NCBI RefSeq assembly: GCF_932526225.1 | Contig: NC_064034.1 | Location: 20,582,927-20,646,926 of the forward strand | DNA length: 64,000 nt | Source: Nematostella vectensis | Taxonomy: Eukaryota > Cnidaria > Anthozoa > Actiniaria > Edwardsiidae | Direction of reading: 5' to 3' | The notes under the pieces: generated by a model | The model's database searches: none | The model's input: the letters and a program-made list of their open reading frames with translations, nothing else | What the model was told of the DNA's origin: nothing | Part shown: positions 48,001 to 59,200 of the stretch, piece by piece | How positions within the stretch are numbered: the stretch's first letter is position 1 | How the letters are laid out: every line of letters starts with the position of its first letter | Translations under genes and position numbers: made by a program

Positions 48001-51000
48001 CAATGACTGCACAGATCAAAGACAAGATTAGTTCCTGCTCCATATGTAATGCCTTCCGAAACCAACAGCCAAGAGAGACCCTACTACCACGTGAGGTTCC
48101 TGGATTGCCTTGGCAAGTGATCAGTACTGACATCTTTGAATATGCCGGACATTCCTATTTGCTTGTTACCGATTTGTATTCAAAGTACTTTGAGATTGAG
48201 TTGTTACGCCAAACCACTGCTAATTGTGTTATCAATAACTTAAAGAAGATTTTTGCAAGGTTTGGGATCCCGGTGGAAGTTCTGAGCGACAATGGCTCCC
48301 AGTACAGTAACACTAGAAACCTTTTTAATAGTTCACATGAGTTCAAAAAGTTTGCAGATGAGTGGGGTTTCCGTCACACCACAAGCTCTCCAGAGTATCC
48401 ACAATCAAATGGAGCTGCCGAGAAAGCAGTTCAGACCGCAAAACGGATTTTAAAGAAAGCGGCTGCTGACAACAAAGATCCTTTTGAAGGATTACTCAAA
48501 TACAGGAATACACCCTTTGATGACTTAGGTGTGTCTCCAGCTCAGCTGCTAATGAGTAGGAGAACACGTGCCCAACTACCGACTCATCGACGTTTGCTAC
48601 TGCCTCAGCCTGTTGACCCAAATCAAGTTGTGAAGACATTGAAACATCGTCAGAGTGTTTCAAAAAAGTATTATGATAGTCATAGTCATGATCTCCCTCC
48701 TTTACAAGTTGGAGATAAGGTGCGTATCCGTCCAAACCGGGAGGCTGAGTGGAGGAAAGCAGAAGTATTGCCCCGATCGTACTTATTAGGAGATGAGCGT
48801 GGGCGTGTCTTCAGGAGAAATCGACGACAAATCATTTCAACACCTAATGATCAATCGATGAGCACAAGTCCTTTTGTTATACCAGCCATTCCTCAACTAC
48901 CACCAGAAAGTACCAACAACCCCACACAGTTAAGCAATAATGTGACAGCATCGCCTACACCACCAAAGTCTTCTGAGAGGCAACACGAGACGACACCGAT
49001 GAGCACAGCATCTGGCAGGGTTATCAAAAAACCACAAAGACTTATTGAACATTGTTAAGAACATTTATTGAACACTTAACCTAACACTTTGTTGAGAAGG
49101 GAGATGTTATAATATTATTTGTTTTGGGCCCCCTGTGGCCCCTTATTTATCTTATGGGCCCCCCCGAGGATGGGGCTCCTCGTTGTCTTATGTTGTAGTT
49201 TTTTCACTCGGTAGATTTGATTTTGTAGAGCTTTATTGTAAAAGAAACAACCGAATATTGAAGTAAACACCTTTTATTACACCGACTTGATTCTTGTGCT
49301 GCTTTCAGGCAGCACAATTCGTTGGCAGCCATAATTAATTAATGATTATCAAGATGATGATAATGAAAACGGTGGTGGTGTTGATGCTGATGAAGTAGAT
49401 GGTGATGGTGTTAACGATGTAGGCATTGCTGTTTACGAGGTCGCAGATAATAAATGACTGGTATTGATATTGATGATGAAGGTGATAATGATGGTGATAG
49501 GAATGACTAGGATGACAAAGACAAATAATATTATAAAATATTGATGATGTTACTGGTAATCATGGCAGTGATGTTGTTGGTTATTGATGTTGCCCAAAAG
49601 GTAAGGTGTAAATAGTGATCATGATTATATGTATTACTGCCATTATTCAGTTGTCATGGCAGATATAATTGCCATGGTGACCACTATCCCCACTCACCCT
49701 GACTGGAACTCCATTCTGTTGGACTTAATCTTCTTGTAGGCAGCGTTAACATGGTATTCACAGAAGTCTCCATATTCTCTGTTCAGATTAAAAGAGATTA
49801 CCTATAAAATACTATACTATGTGTAATATTGACGTTTTCCAATAGAATCAAAAAGCCCAAACTGTCGCGATCTCGTACCAGAGAACATACAGTAAAACTC
49901 ACATAAACTGGAATAGTTTGGGCCATTATATTTGAAATCGCTTTTATGCAAGGTAATGTTATACGAATCACAAATGGTAGTAGAAAATCAGTTAAAATCA
50001 TAGGTGAGTCTTGTTTTGGACTTACTTTGCATTTTGATAAGACTGGCTCGAGTTATAAAACTATGTAAATAGATTAAATTCCCATCATGCGAATTTCGAA
50101 TTGCAGTATGATCGCCCCAGAGTACTGTCGCCCCAACACAGCATTAACAACCATTAATATTCTGCACAACAACATAATTGGTTTTAACATATAACAAAAT
50201 CATCATCAATGTGACTTCCTTGTTGCACTTCTAACCACCTACAGCACAGGTTAGAAACAATATTGTTTTCAAATATTGCTTTCCAAAATGGGCAGTAACT
50301 GTTTGATAAACCATACCTATTCACAATACTTGTACAGGGTTTCTCTTTACGCGTTATTCCCTTACAGTGACCTAAATCCTTCGAAATGCCCATTAACATC
50401 AGCTTCTTGGGATTGTCCAGACTCAGAGCAACATCTTGAGAATTTTTCTAAGGGAACATAATAACAAATCAAATACACAATACAACCAAAGATGTAAACC
50501 AGGAAACTACTAAAGTTACCTCTTTAGCTGGCATGATGTTAGCATTCAACAAAGCAATAACACTCCCCTCTATCGTCTTCCAGTGTTGCTTGTAAACTTC
50601 GCCAAATAGGAAAAGTGCAACAGTGTTATTAGCAGTGGTCAGGCCAAGATCGGACAGCTTCCAAATACCATAAGTATTGCCCTGTAATTTGGCCACAGTA
50701 TTAATTATAACAAGACACTAAAGGGTTTTTTCACGCTGATACAATGTACCAGGGAACACTGTTTTTTTTGCTGGCCTAAAACCCCTGGGCGCATGAGGCA
50801 AAAATCATGTGCTAACTTTGTCAGTCAACGAACAGATATGAGACACTAGTCTAAAGAAATTAATCCCCAGTAGAAACCTCCGGTTCCTTTCCTTCTTACC
50901 CAGTAGTAGCAAGAACCTATCACAATAAATACATTTTATTTCATATTACTTTCAATGCTTATAAGCTGGCATCCCTGTTTTCAGTGTACACTGCTAAATG

Positions 51001-52962
51001 GATTTCACGATTGAGTGATAATTGATTGGTTGACGGAGTGACTGATTGATTATCTAGATTTTTCTCAACTTACATTACTGCTAGTCCTTGGGGGGAGTTT
51101 TGATGCCAGAGCACCGATAGTCACCCAGTCAATGTCCTTCTCTTTTCCTTTTGAAAGTTTGCTCTCTATTTGGGATATGGGGACAATTTTCCGACCTTCC
51201 ATTCTCTGAGCCATCACAGTAGAGGAGATCAGAGGGTTTCTAAAAGCAATATCATCAACAGTAACATATAAAAAGAGCTCTGTATTCTTTTAACCACTCA
51301 ACTGTATCACAGAAAAATGACAACAAATCATTTTGGTACCTTGCATATACCCCCCCCCCAAGGTTTCTTTTCTTTCTGAAGTTCTGGAATTTCCCACTTA
51401 CCAACTGTGACAAATGCACTCATAATTCAGTATGCGCAAACTAACTTTTCTGCAAACAATTTGGTGTTTCTTTTTGGCCCATAACCTGGATTTTGAGTGG
51501 AAAGGTCTGTTTTTAGCAGAGTTTCTAGTTAAGATTAATTGAAATCCATAGAACCATGTTTAGCTTACAAGCCTGTTTTAGTACTTACATTATCCTCAAC
51601 CCAGAAAATCGTTCTTTAGTGACATCTTTATCATCATGTTCAGGAAGCTGTCTCTGCTGCTTTGGTAGGTAATTTTGTGCCTTTGGCTGTATCAATTTAG
51701 CTTTCTTTGGTTCTGCTTTACTTTTGGCAGATGCCTTTGTTCCGCTCTGCTGTAATGGAGTGCTGGAACGGGCGACTCTTGTCTTTTCACCAAAAAATGC
51801 TAATGCTTCCATAGGTTCTGATGTTTTCTGTTTACAATGCTCTGTCATTGTTAATGTAGGACTTCTCTTCTGTGTATTTTTTGACTCATGGCTGATGCTT
51901 TTCGAGTTGATAACTTCATTTTGTTTCCTGATGGCAGGTTCTAGTGATGTGTCAAGGGTTTTTATTTATACCATGCACAATAAAGTAATCTAAGCAAATT
52001 AAACAATAAATATATAAATCAATAATAATGTTTGTCTATTACTGGTGAGGGCTGGTAATTATTTCAGAATTTTAACTAGCAGTTGGAATTACGCAAGGAT
52101 ACGATCTAATTTCTGTGTTTCATTATGTGTTTTTTCTTTCAAGGCTTCCTCCAGCTGCTTGATTTTTTCTGCCATCAGCTGCATTTGCTCTGTTAAAACA
52201 CGAGAGATGTCAAAGGGCGGTTAAAGCAGTGGTTTGATGCTGCCGGAATATTTTTTTTATTTGAAGAAGATATGATTTCCCTAGAGGATTTCATTGGTTT
52301 TGATACGTGGATTTTCGACATTTGGATCAATGTTAACATTTGATTAGCTTATTGACTCATAAAAGTCTATTTGTTGAATAGATATACTGAACAACAATTG
52401 CACTACCACCTAGCTTGCACGTAAATAGAGGGCAGAAGGTTGTGGCGGAAGGGAGGGCAACTCCTTAACTATCCCCCTTCCCCAGCCACCCACAGTAGAG
52501 TACCAGCAATGGTGTACCCCACCATGAACTGTGAACTCACAATGGTTTAACAAGTAGCAATGACAGCCATATCTATTTATCTATTGACTAAGACAATAAA
52601 GTGCTAACACGTCTTACGCGACAAGTTTTATACCTGTCATATCTACATTACTGTCTTTCGGACTAGTACTAGAATCAGAGCAGTTTGAATCTCGCCCCGT
52701 GTTATTTGTACTGATTTGAGGTTCGTTTACAGCAGGATCGCTACTACTCGAAGCATCTAGCATCCCCTCATCATCATCGTCATTGTCTAGCAGAGCAGCT
52801 AAGATATCAAGATCGTCCTCGCCTGAAAACAAATGGGGAAAAGCAAAAATATTTTATGCTGGTTAGTTTTTAGACTGTGATTATCACATTATTTAGCATT
52901 TCAGAATCCAATTCATACAACGGTAACTTTATGATTTCATCAATAGCGTACCCACCTTCCAT
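39018..52962 (-). CDS. mcm10: MCM10, replication initiation scaffold, 16 exons
   Basis: Exons in coding order (minus strand): 52962-52956, 52822-52634, 52189-52103, 51841-51589, 51239-51074, 50681-50520, 50447-50317, 49778-49698, 44288-44122, 43677-43614, 43518-43445, 43293-43100, 42692-42566, 42242-42103, 39555-39442, 39179-39018. All phases agree and give 705 aa. MCM10 binds single-stranded DNA, DNA polymerase alpha and the CMG helicase in the nucleus at origin firing. Visible parts: acidic start MEGEDDLDILAALLDND; coiled coil about 66-95; RFSGLRI, then the OB-fold (about 180-300, WVTIGALASKL, GIWKLSDL, LFLFGEVYKQHWK); a C-x9-C-x11-C-x2-H zinc finger at the exon 7/8 junction; LGRGIYPGLDIVFD; KGPIEKEDPN; and a C-terminal zinc domain (CCKKCDY, RFFSCKNCKQRTIS). 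The protein ends early after LTCKYE (see findings). A Ty3/gypsy element lies in intron 8 and a 50-bp satellite in intron 14. Confidence 0.93.
39751..42102 (-). repeat. 50-bp satellite, 47 copies, starting at the MCM10 exon 14 donor
   Basis: Units are exactly 50 bp with no visible length change from 39751 to 42102; only substitutions vary (for example CTAGACATGG against CTACACATGG). On the minus strand the first intron bases after exon 14 are GTGCGTCTTGTT. Every unit contains the same bases preceded by GCATG, so the array begins at the donor and repeats it. Plus-strand open frames of 73 codons within it are artefacts. Confidence 0.96.
44365..44535. mobile_element. Diverged MITE related to the one at 61506-61748
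   Basis: TTGTTAGTGCAAACGGCGAA near 44369 and the inverted block GGGAAATGCCGCTTGCACTG near 44509-44528 match the inverted ends of the MITE at 61506-61748 with several differences. The borders are not resolved. It lies in MCM10 intron 8, between the exon at 44122-44288 and the Ty3/gypsy 5' LTR. Confidence 0.5.
44769..44945 (+). repeat. 5' LTR
   Basis: 177 bp, matching 49105-49281 by eye. It contains GGGCCCCCTG and CTTTATTGTAAAAG stretches and is followed directly by the tRNA-Leu primer-binding site. Confidence 0.95.
45015..49058 (+). pseudogene. Ty3/gypsy gag-pol polyprotein, open except for one in-frame TAG
   Basis: Gag starts at ATG 45015 and is open to a TAG at 45534-45536; the same frame continues to the stop at 49056-49058. 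After the TAG come a Cys/His-rich region with zinc knuckles (CKICSKTGHFAKMC), the aspartic protease (KADTGAEATVIP), reverse transcriptase (FSTLDACSGFWQ, LPFGISSAPEIYQ, VDDFLIHG), RNase H (NVDASGTGLGAV), the integrase zinc region (HGAHMG, CSICNAF), a DDE core (STDIFEYAG, LSDNGSQY, NGAAEKA) and a C-terminal GPY/F-like segment. The order PR-RT-RH-IN is that of Ty3/gypsy. The stop splits gag ahead of the zinc knuckles. One nonsense substitution is more likely than programmed read-through, but both remain possible. Confidence 0.9.
49105..49281 (+). repeat. 3' LTR
   Basis: 177 bp, no difference from the 5' LTR seen by eye. It is preceded by the polypurine tract and followed by the CCGAC duplication. 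Confidence 0.95.
49330..49590. repeat. GAT/GGT-rich imperfect microsatellite
   Basis: A long stretch of degenerate GATGATGATAATG and GGTGGTGTTGATG triplets in MCM10 intron 8, similar in style to 16318-16412. No coding signal. Confidence 0.6.
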
Positions 52963-53048
52963 TTCAGTATAAATATGAACTTTTCACGGAGTTTAGGGTT
53001 AAGAAAATAAAATATTTTCTTTGTTGATTTGCCTGAATCAAATCTGAT

Positions 53049-53056
53049 TTTCCCGC
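53049..53056 (+). promoter_or_regulatory. E2F-like site
   Basis: TTTCCCGC, followed by GC, lies 87 bp upstream of the MCM10 start codon. MCM10 is an E2F target in animals, so the position is sensible, but binding is not shown. Confidence 0.5.
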
Positions 53057-53153
53057 GCTTAGAGGGAAGCCCGCTGGCCGATCATTCAGGCGCATAAATG
53101 ATTTCATTGTGTTACCACTGAGGATATTCGTGGGCTAATTTATGCGCTCGATT

Positions 53154-53169
53154 GTTGAACCTTAGCAAC
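53154..53169 (+). promoter_or_regulatory. RFX X-box-like site
   Basis: GTTGAACCTTAGCAAC has the imperfect inverted-repeat form of X-boxes (GTTG...CAAC with a strong AGCAAC half). It lies 47 bp upstream of the proposed start of a ciliary-type gene. The left half is weak. Confidence 0.45.
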
Positions 53170-53215
53170 ATGCTACAACAAAGCCATGGAAGACCAAAAA
53201 TAAAGCCGTGATATT

Positions 53216-56200
53216 ATGTTTGAACCACCAGCTTTATCTCAACACACAGGACTGCAAGGAAGGGGTTTTAGTCAGTAAGGTACTGTTATTTGAATCTATT
53301 TTTTGGTTCTTTTTGAGGTGCTATGTAAGATCGATGGTCATTTTGGGTTGCAATGTCAAATGTTCTGTCCTTGAGTTCGCGTGTTTAGCATCAAAACACT
53401 CGTTATAATCCACAGCTTTCCTCTTAGACCAAAAAATCCCTTAACATACTGTTATAGACTTCTCATAATCATATACCACTCTTAATATCATTGATTTAGT
53501 TTTACGTGGAATCTTGCGCTGACTGTAATTCTATACCCATGAAATATCGTACTTTATCTTTGTGTGTATGTTCGTCTAGAATGAAAAAGTTTAATAAAGT
53601 CATTTATTTTGACAGAATGGAAGACATTGCTGAGCAAAAATATGAACCGTCTCCCGAGAAGAACGAAAAACCCAAAAAGTTGAAAATCAAGAATTCAGGC
53701 GATATTGATGGTGACCACAGAGTGACTTTCACCGTGACGATCGCCAAAGCATTCCAGACAAGTATGTAACCGTATCTCTCGCAACCATGTTTGAGAGTAC
53801 AGACTGCTGCAATAGGGGTTTAGGTTTTTTATGCACAATCATTACAGGAACGCTTATCTATTCGCTGGCCTATTTAGAAAACACACACATATACAGTATG
53901 TATACTACACATTTGAATTTGAGTCTTGATACTTGTATCATTTCATTAGTCAGTCTTGGGTTCAATAAACTTGGCTATCCAGGATTTGCAGTAGAGGAGG
54001 GAGGGAATAATGTACTTTTTTAATATCTGCTGAACTTGGTGATGCTTCAATGAAAGTTTTGCCTGGCTCAAATCATTCCACTGCTTTTTAATTTCCTTTA
54101 TTTGTCATTGTTTGAATAGTTGAGGATGAGCCAAAACCAAATCTCAAAGGTCTTGGGGGGCTCAAGGGTAAGCGTCGGGTGTTTGAGGCACCAAAACCAC
54201 ATAATTATTACCATCTTGAGTACAAACTGATGCCTGATGATGCCGAGACCATGAAGACAGATGTGGTGACATATGGAGTAGCTGCTAAAATCTACATGGA
54301 AAGTGACTCAAAAATTCTTAAAACCTGGAAAGATGGTAACAAGACTTGGATAGCCTGGACACACAGGTACATAAATGCTTAGGAAAGGGGTTCCTTGCTC
54401 ACAACTAATTTAATTACAGTGGAACCCCGCTTTACGGACACCTGCTCAATACGGACACCCCGTTTTTCTGGAAAGTATTCAAAGTCCCAACATAAGTCTC
54501 ATATATTCTCTTATAATTTAACCCGCTTTATGTGGACACCCGTAAATACGGATAACAGACACTTTTACGTGACCCAAAAGACATTTTTCATAAAAAAATA
54601 ACCCCGGTTTAAGGACAAAAGAAATTTGAGTCTTTCAGGAGATTGATGCACTTTTTAATAAGGTACTGTATTTCTCGAGTTCTTAATCGGATATTATCAA
54701 GCTTTTCTTAACCTAATGCTCTTAAGCAAATAGACACATCAAGTATGCTAAAAGATAAAACAGAACACAGTAAACAGTGCTGTGTAGAACAGTCACAAAG
54801 CTAAGTTAGCGTACCAGACTATAGACTAGAAAAAGTCAGAGTGTACAAAATGCCTTCTGAGCAGAGTTTTAACAACCTTTGTTGAATTACAGTATAACAG
54901 ATTCAGTTAGAATAATTGAGTTGAAATTGGCAATCGCAAGGACGATTTGTTGTTGTTGTTGTTGTTTATAAAAATATTGCTATGAATTTGAGTAATAAAG
55001 AAATAACGGGAACATGTCACTAGTTTGCAGAAGTACACTTCATCCAAATGTTACTTGATACACAAGTTTTAAAGATGTTGTTTTTCTGTAGCATGAGTTC
55101 TGAGTGTGTAAAATGCATTTTTTAATTTTTTTTATGGCAGCCCGCTTTATACGGACACCCCGATAATACAGACATTTATGAAAGCCCCTAGGGTGTCCGT
55201 ATTACCAGAGTTCAACTGTACTAAGATCTGGGATCCATCACTATGGAGCCCCTGGTGAAATAATTATTGTCATTTTTTTCTATTTACAGTCACACACTGG
55301 TCATCACTCAAGAGATTCTTCTCAAGATGTTTAACCACACACTGGAATTGAAGATTTGGGACATGAAGGATAAGGTGTCACCCAGGGCTAGGTTTGATCG
55401 CCCTAAAGCCTTCCGTTTACCTGCTGGTGGTGATGATGATGAAGATGGCGGTGTCAGGTCCCTCGTCATGAGGCAATCAGTTGCTTATAACAACTTACAG
55501 CCCAAGCCTTCTGTCCTCCTCCCTGGTAAGACTTTCAATGACCTTCACAAGGAGGGGGGGGGATTTAAAAAAAAGACGGGTAAAAAATTAATGTTATAGG
55601 GGGTCAAGAAAAAAGAGTGAGTGTGCTAGAAATGTTGTGTGCTAGAATTTGTCTACAAAAAGGTGGTGAAGAATCATCCCTAGACCTGGGCCTGTCATTT
55701 GTAATCTTTGTTTTTATTTGTTTTTATCGAGGGTAGCATATTTAACCGAATATACAGTTTTCTAACATATGGCCCTCGGTTAGTAAGCACTTCACTGGGG
55801 GTGGTCACTGCCAGAGGGTTTATTGCGTCCCCAGTGGTTCTTTTACGTCCCTTCGGTTCAGGTTAGTGTAGTGCAGCTTGAAGAGACGGGACCTCCGGTT
55901 TAGTGTCCTTATCCGAGAAGACTGGAAACACGGGAGAATAACTTCAACTCACTTGTGACAAATTCGATTCAAGGCAGAAACCCGGAAAAATCCCCAGTTT
56001 GAGCCAGGATTCGAACCTGGGCCACAGCGGTGAGAGGCACACACTAGGCCACCCGTGCTTCCCCAAATGTCATTCAGGGGTGCATGAGAAGGATTCTATA
56101 TAGCCCCAGGGGTGACACTTCATTATGAACATATAAGGCTTATGGGCAGAGCCAGAAATTTTTCATTCAGTATTTTAAACAAAAAATGAGTGGAAAAAAT

Positions 56201-59200
56201 CTTATACAAAAGGAAAGGGGGCAGGACCCCGCTAAATGTGACCCTGGGCTAATTAACATCCTACCAGGAATCCTTACAAAACAAAAGGGGTTTGTGATAA
56301 ATTAAAAGTAAGCTTAGTCATCTAATGACCATGCCTAAGTCCTTAGGCATGGTCAACAGATTAACCCATTAAAATAGCTTCTAAAAACAAGTTCCCTGTT
56401 ATCATTGAATTCCATATCATTAAGGGTCATAACAGTATAAACTTTAAAGGTTGATTGAAAATTTTTAACAATTGTAAAAAAAACCTTCCAGTCCCCTCTA
56501 ACTATTGGAAAACTCTACAAAAACCAGGGGATTTACTTGCCTTTGTATCAATTTCTAGGTGATGTTGAGGAGAAACGTTACTCCAAAACTGCACCAGGTA
56601 CCTTTCAGACTGACAGGAAATGTGAAAGCAAAGAGTCAGAGCATAGTCGCGCCATTACAGCTCCATCTGTAAGTTAAATGTATCCAAACATATAACACTG
56701 TGGCAGGATGTAATATTCTATGGTTACCTGTGTCATCACCATTATAGAACTAGGCCTAGCTTATCTGCTCCTGGTTAAGGGCATTCTTTCCATCTATTGT
56801 ATTTGAAAGAATTGAGTGCATCAAACAAGAAGCTCATCAGCAGGCTAGTCCTTTATAATGGTACATAACAAAAGTGTACTATATTATACAATGGGAGGCC
56901 ATGAAAGAGCAAGAAAAACATATAAATAGTTTATTCTGATTACATTATAATTTTTCTTGTTTTAATTCCTCTCCCTCAGACATTCCGCTCCACTTCTTTT
57001 TCCTCCGAGACACCAACTACTCTCGGTATGCATAGTCTAGTCAAGGTGCAAGTCAGAGTGGATGATCAACAGACTCCACAATTTGGCCGACTGGCGACTT
57101 TAGCCGGAGTTACTCCACCCATGACCCAAGAAGCAGTAAGAGACCTTGAGAGCAGTCGCATTTCTAAGATTAGAGTGGACGAGAGTGCATCAAGAAAGCG
57201 GGTTCGTAGTAGGATCACTCCAGATGATTTACATGAAAGAAGCAGCAGTAAGTGCAAGTTGAGTTATATCATATATCAGTTCCAAATCAGTATCAAGTTG
57301 GCATGATTATGTTTACCGTATGCATGATACTAAGATCTATCTTCTATTGTATCGATAGTACTGTTGGAATGGCTAAACATCATTTATGGCTAAACATACT
57401 ACAGTAGCATAGTTTATCTCACTTTCTAACAACTATTTTGCGAACCTGGAGACCATCAGTTTTTATCTTAGTAACTACCTAAAGTTATCTTAAGAAGTCT
57501 AAAACAGTTGTGTTTTATAAATCTGGAAGGCGCCCAGTAGTTATTCAATTGACAGTAATCTGATATCTTCAATCCACAGTAATTGATATCTTCAATCCAC
57601 AGTAATCTGATATCTTCAATCCACAGTAATCTGGTATCTTCAATCCACAGTAATCTGATATCTTCAATCCACAGTAATTTGATATCTTTTTATGTTCCAG
57701 AAGCCAAGAAGGCAGGGGGGAAAAGCCAAGCCAAGCGTGAGCAAGCTGCAGCAGCTGCTGCTCAGATTCGTGCTAACGGCACAGCATCCCTTGCTATCAA
57801 AATGTCTCTTTTCTTCTCTGGAATGAAGTCCATGACAACCAGACTGGAAAAGGCCGCAGGGCAGATACAGGACCTTTACCTTTCTGTTGCTCTAGACAAG
57901 CAGTTGCTGTCACAATCTCAAAAACAAGAACTCAACCCCATGGTCATCAAGGTCTGCTCTGCTAGTAGTATGCCAAACAAGCCCTTGAACTTCAAGCAGC
58001 TCAGTGAAAAGTAAGTGTGATTTACCTAAATGCTTCAAGCGTTTTTTCTTCAGAAGGTATGGTTTTTTTCTTTGGAAGAAGTGCTTTTTAGGATTTCAAC
58101 ACATTTACCCTATGTTCTATTGCTTGTAGACTTCTTTCAACAACGTCCTTGAAACATCTCATATTCGTGGTTTTGCTATTTGGCTTAGAGATATAGACTC
58201 TCTTACAGATAGACTGTATGTCGAAGCAACAGTATTACAAACTATTTCAAATGTTTTTACTCAATATTGTATTTTAACAGATGTCAGCCCGTGAGAGTAC
58301 AATACAATTTCTTCAAGGAACCAACCCACAATAGTCGAGGTCGTGACCACGGTCGAGAGGTCTATTGGCAGGACACGAATGTCGTCCTACTTGGTACCAT
58401 AGACAAAGAGGTGCTTGCTGAGTATCTGCGAGGGCCGCCATTAGAGATAGAGGTTCATGACAGAGATCGTAAAGCTGAAGACAAGAAAACAAAGCCTGTC
58501 CTATTTGGCGAGAATCCAGAAGACGAGATGATCAACAATGTGGCGCTTATCGCAGGTGAATACAAACACCATCTTCATTAGGGAAATAAATCGACACAAG
58601 GTTGAAGAGTGTTTCGAGTGTTAGCTCCTCGTCAACGAAGGACTAACGCTTGGAACTACAGCTAAGGTTGTGTTTCCCTGATTCCACAACGCCCAAGCAC
58701 GCCACCTAGTTATACTAGTGATATCACTTTTTTCACTGGATTTTTGTCGATGCTTCTCAAAATCAGGCTCTTTCACAGTCTATTTATGCAGCAATCCTAT
58801 TGTCCATTCTGCAACTTATTGTTAGCGAGAATGGTTCCAAATTTTAGTGCGATGGGGTGTTTTTTTTTATCTGGGATGGTATGACATCCCATCTATTTCA
58901 ATCATCTCCAGTGGGTTCATTTGGAAAGGCTGTTTGCGAAACCATTTTTCCGAATCAACCAACTAGAAAGCCGGCTGCTCGCTGGCTATCCCTGGAGACT
59001 TTCTACATTTTAATTGCGAGATAATTACAGATTGCTAGTGATTTAATAAATATTCATTTCTGCAAACCTGAGAACTCTCGAAAATATACATAACCTGTTT
59101 ATCGCATGTTCATTTTCAGGTCGCCGTACCACTCATAATCCGTTTGAAGGCAGAGGCAAGACTTGGGACCCATATGGTATCGCCAGGTTTGACTTGTCCG

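Larger units (their letters stand above)
44769..49281 (+). mobile_element. Ty3/gypsy LTR retrotransposon, young, antisense in MCM10 intron 8
   Basis: LTRs of 177 bp at 44769-44945 and 49105-49281 start TGTTATAATA and end TTATTACA, and look identical by eye. A 5-bp duplication CCGAC flanks the element (44764-44768, 49282-49286). A primer-binding site TGGTGTCAGAAGTGG (44946-44960) is complementary to the 3' end of tRNA-Leu. The purine tract GAGAAGGGAGA (49094-49104) precedes the 3' LTR. One gag-pol frame lies between them. Confidence 0.95.
52963..53215. promoter_or_regulatory. Shared head-to-head promoter of MCM10 and the CFAP92-like gene
   Basis: Only 253 bp separate the MCM10 ATG (minus strand, 52962) from the proposed CFAP92-like ATG (53216). 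The interval contains TTTCCCGC at 53049-53056, an E2F consensus suited to an S-phase gene. It also contains GTTGAAC-CTT-AGCAAC at 53154-53169, close to an RFX X-box, suited to a ciliary gene. Both assignments are by motif only. Confidence 0.6.

Noticed and set aside
53787-54023. 78-codon plus-strand frame as a small gene
   Set aside because: It lies in a CFAP92-like intron, with no motif, and ends in simple sequence.
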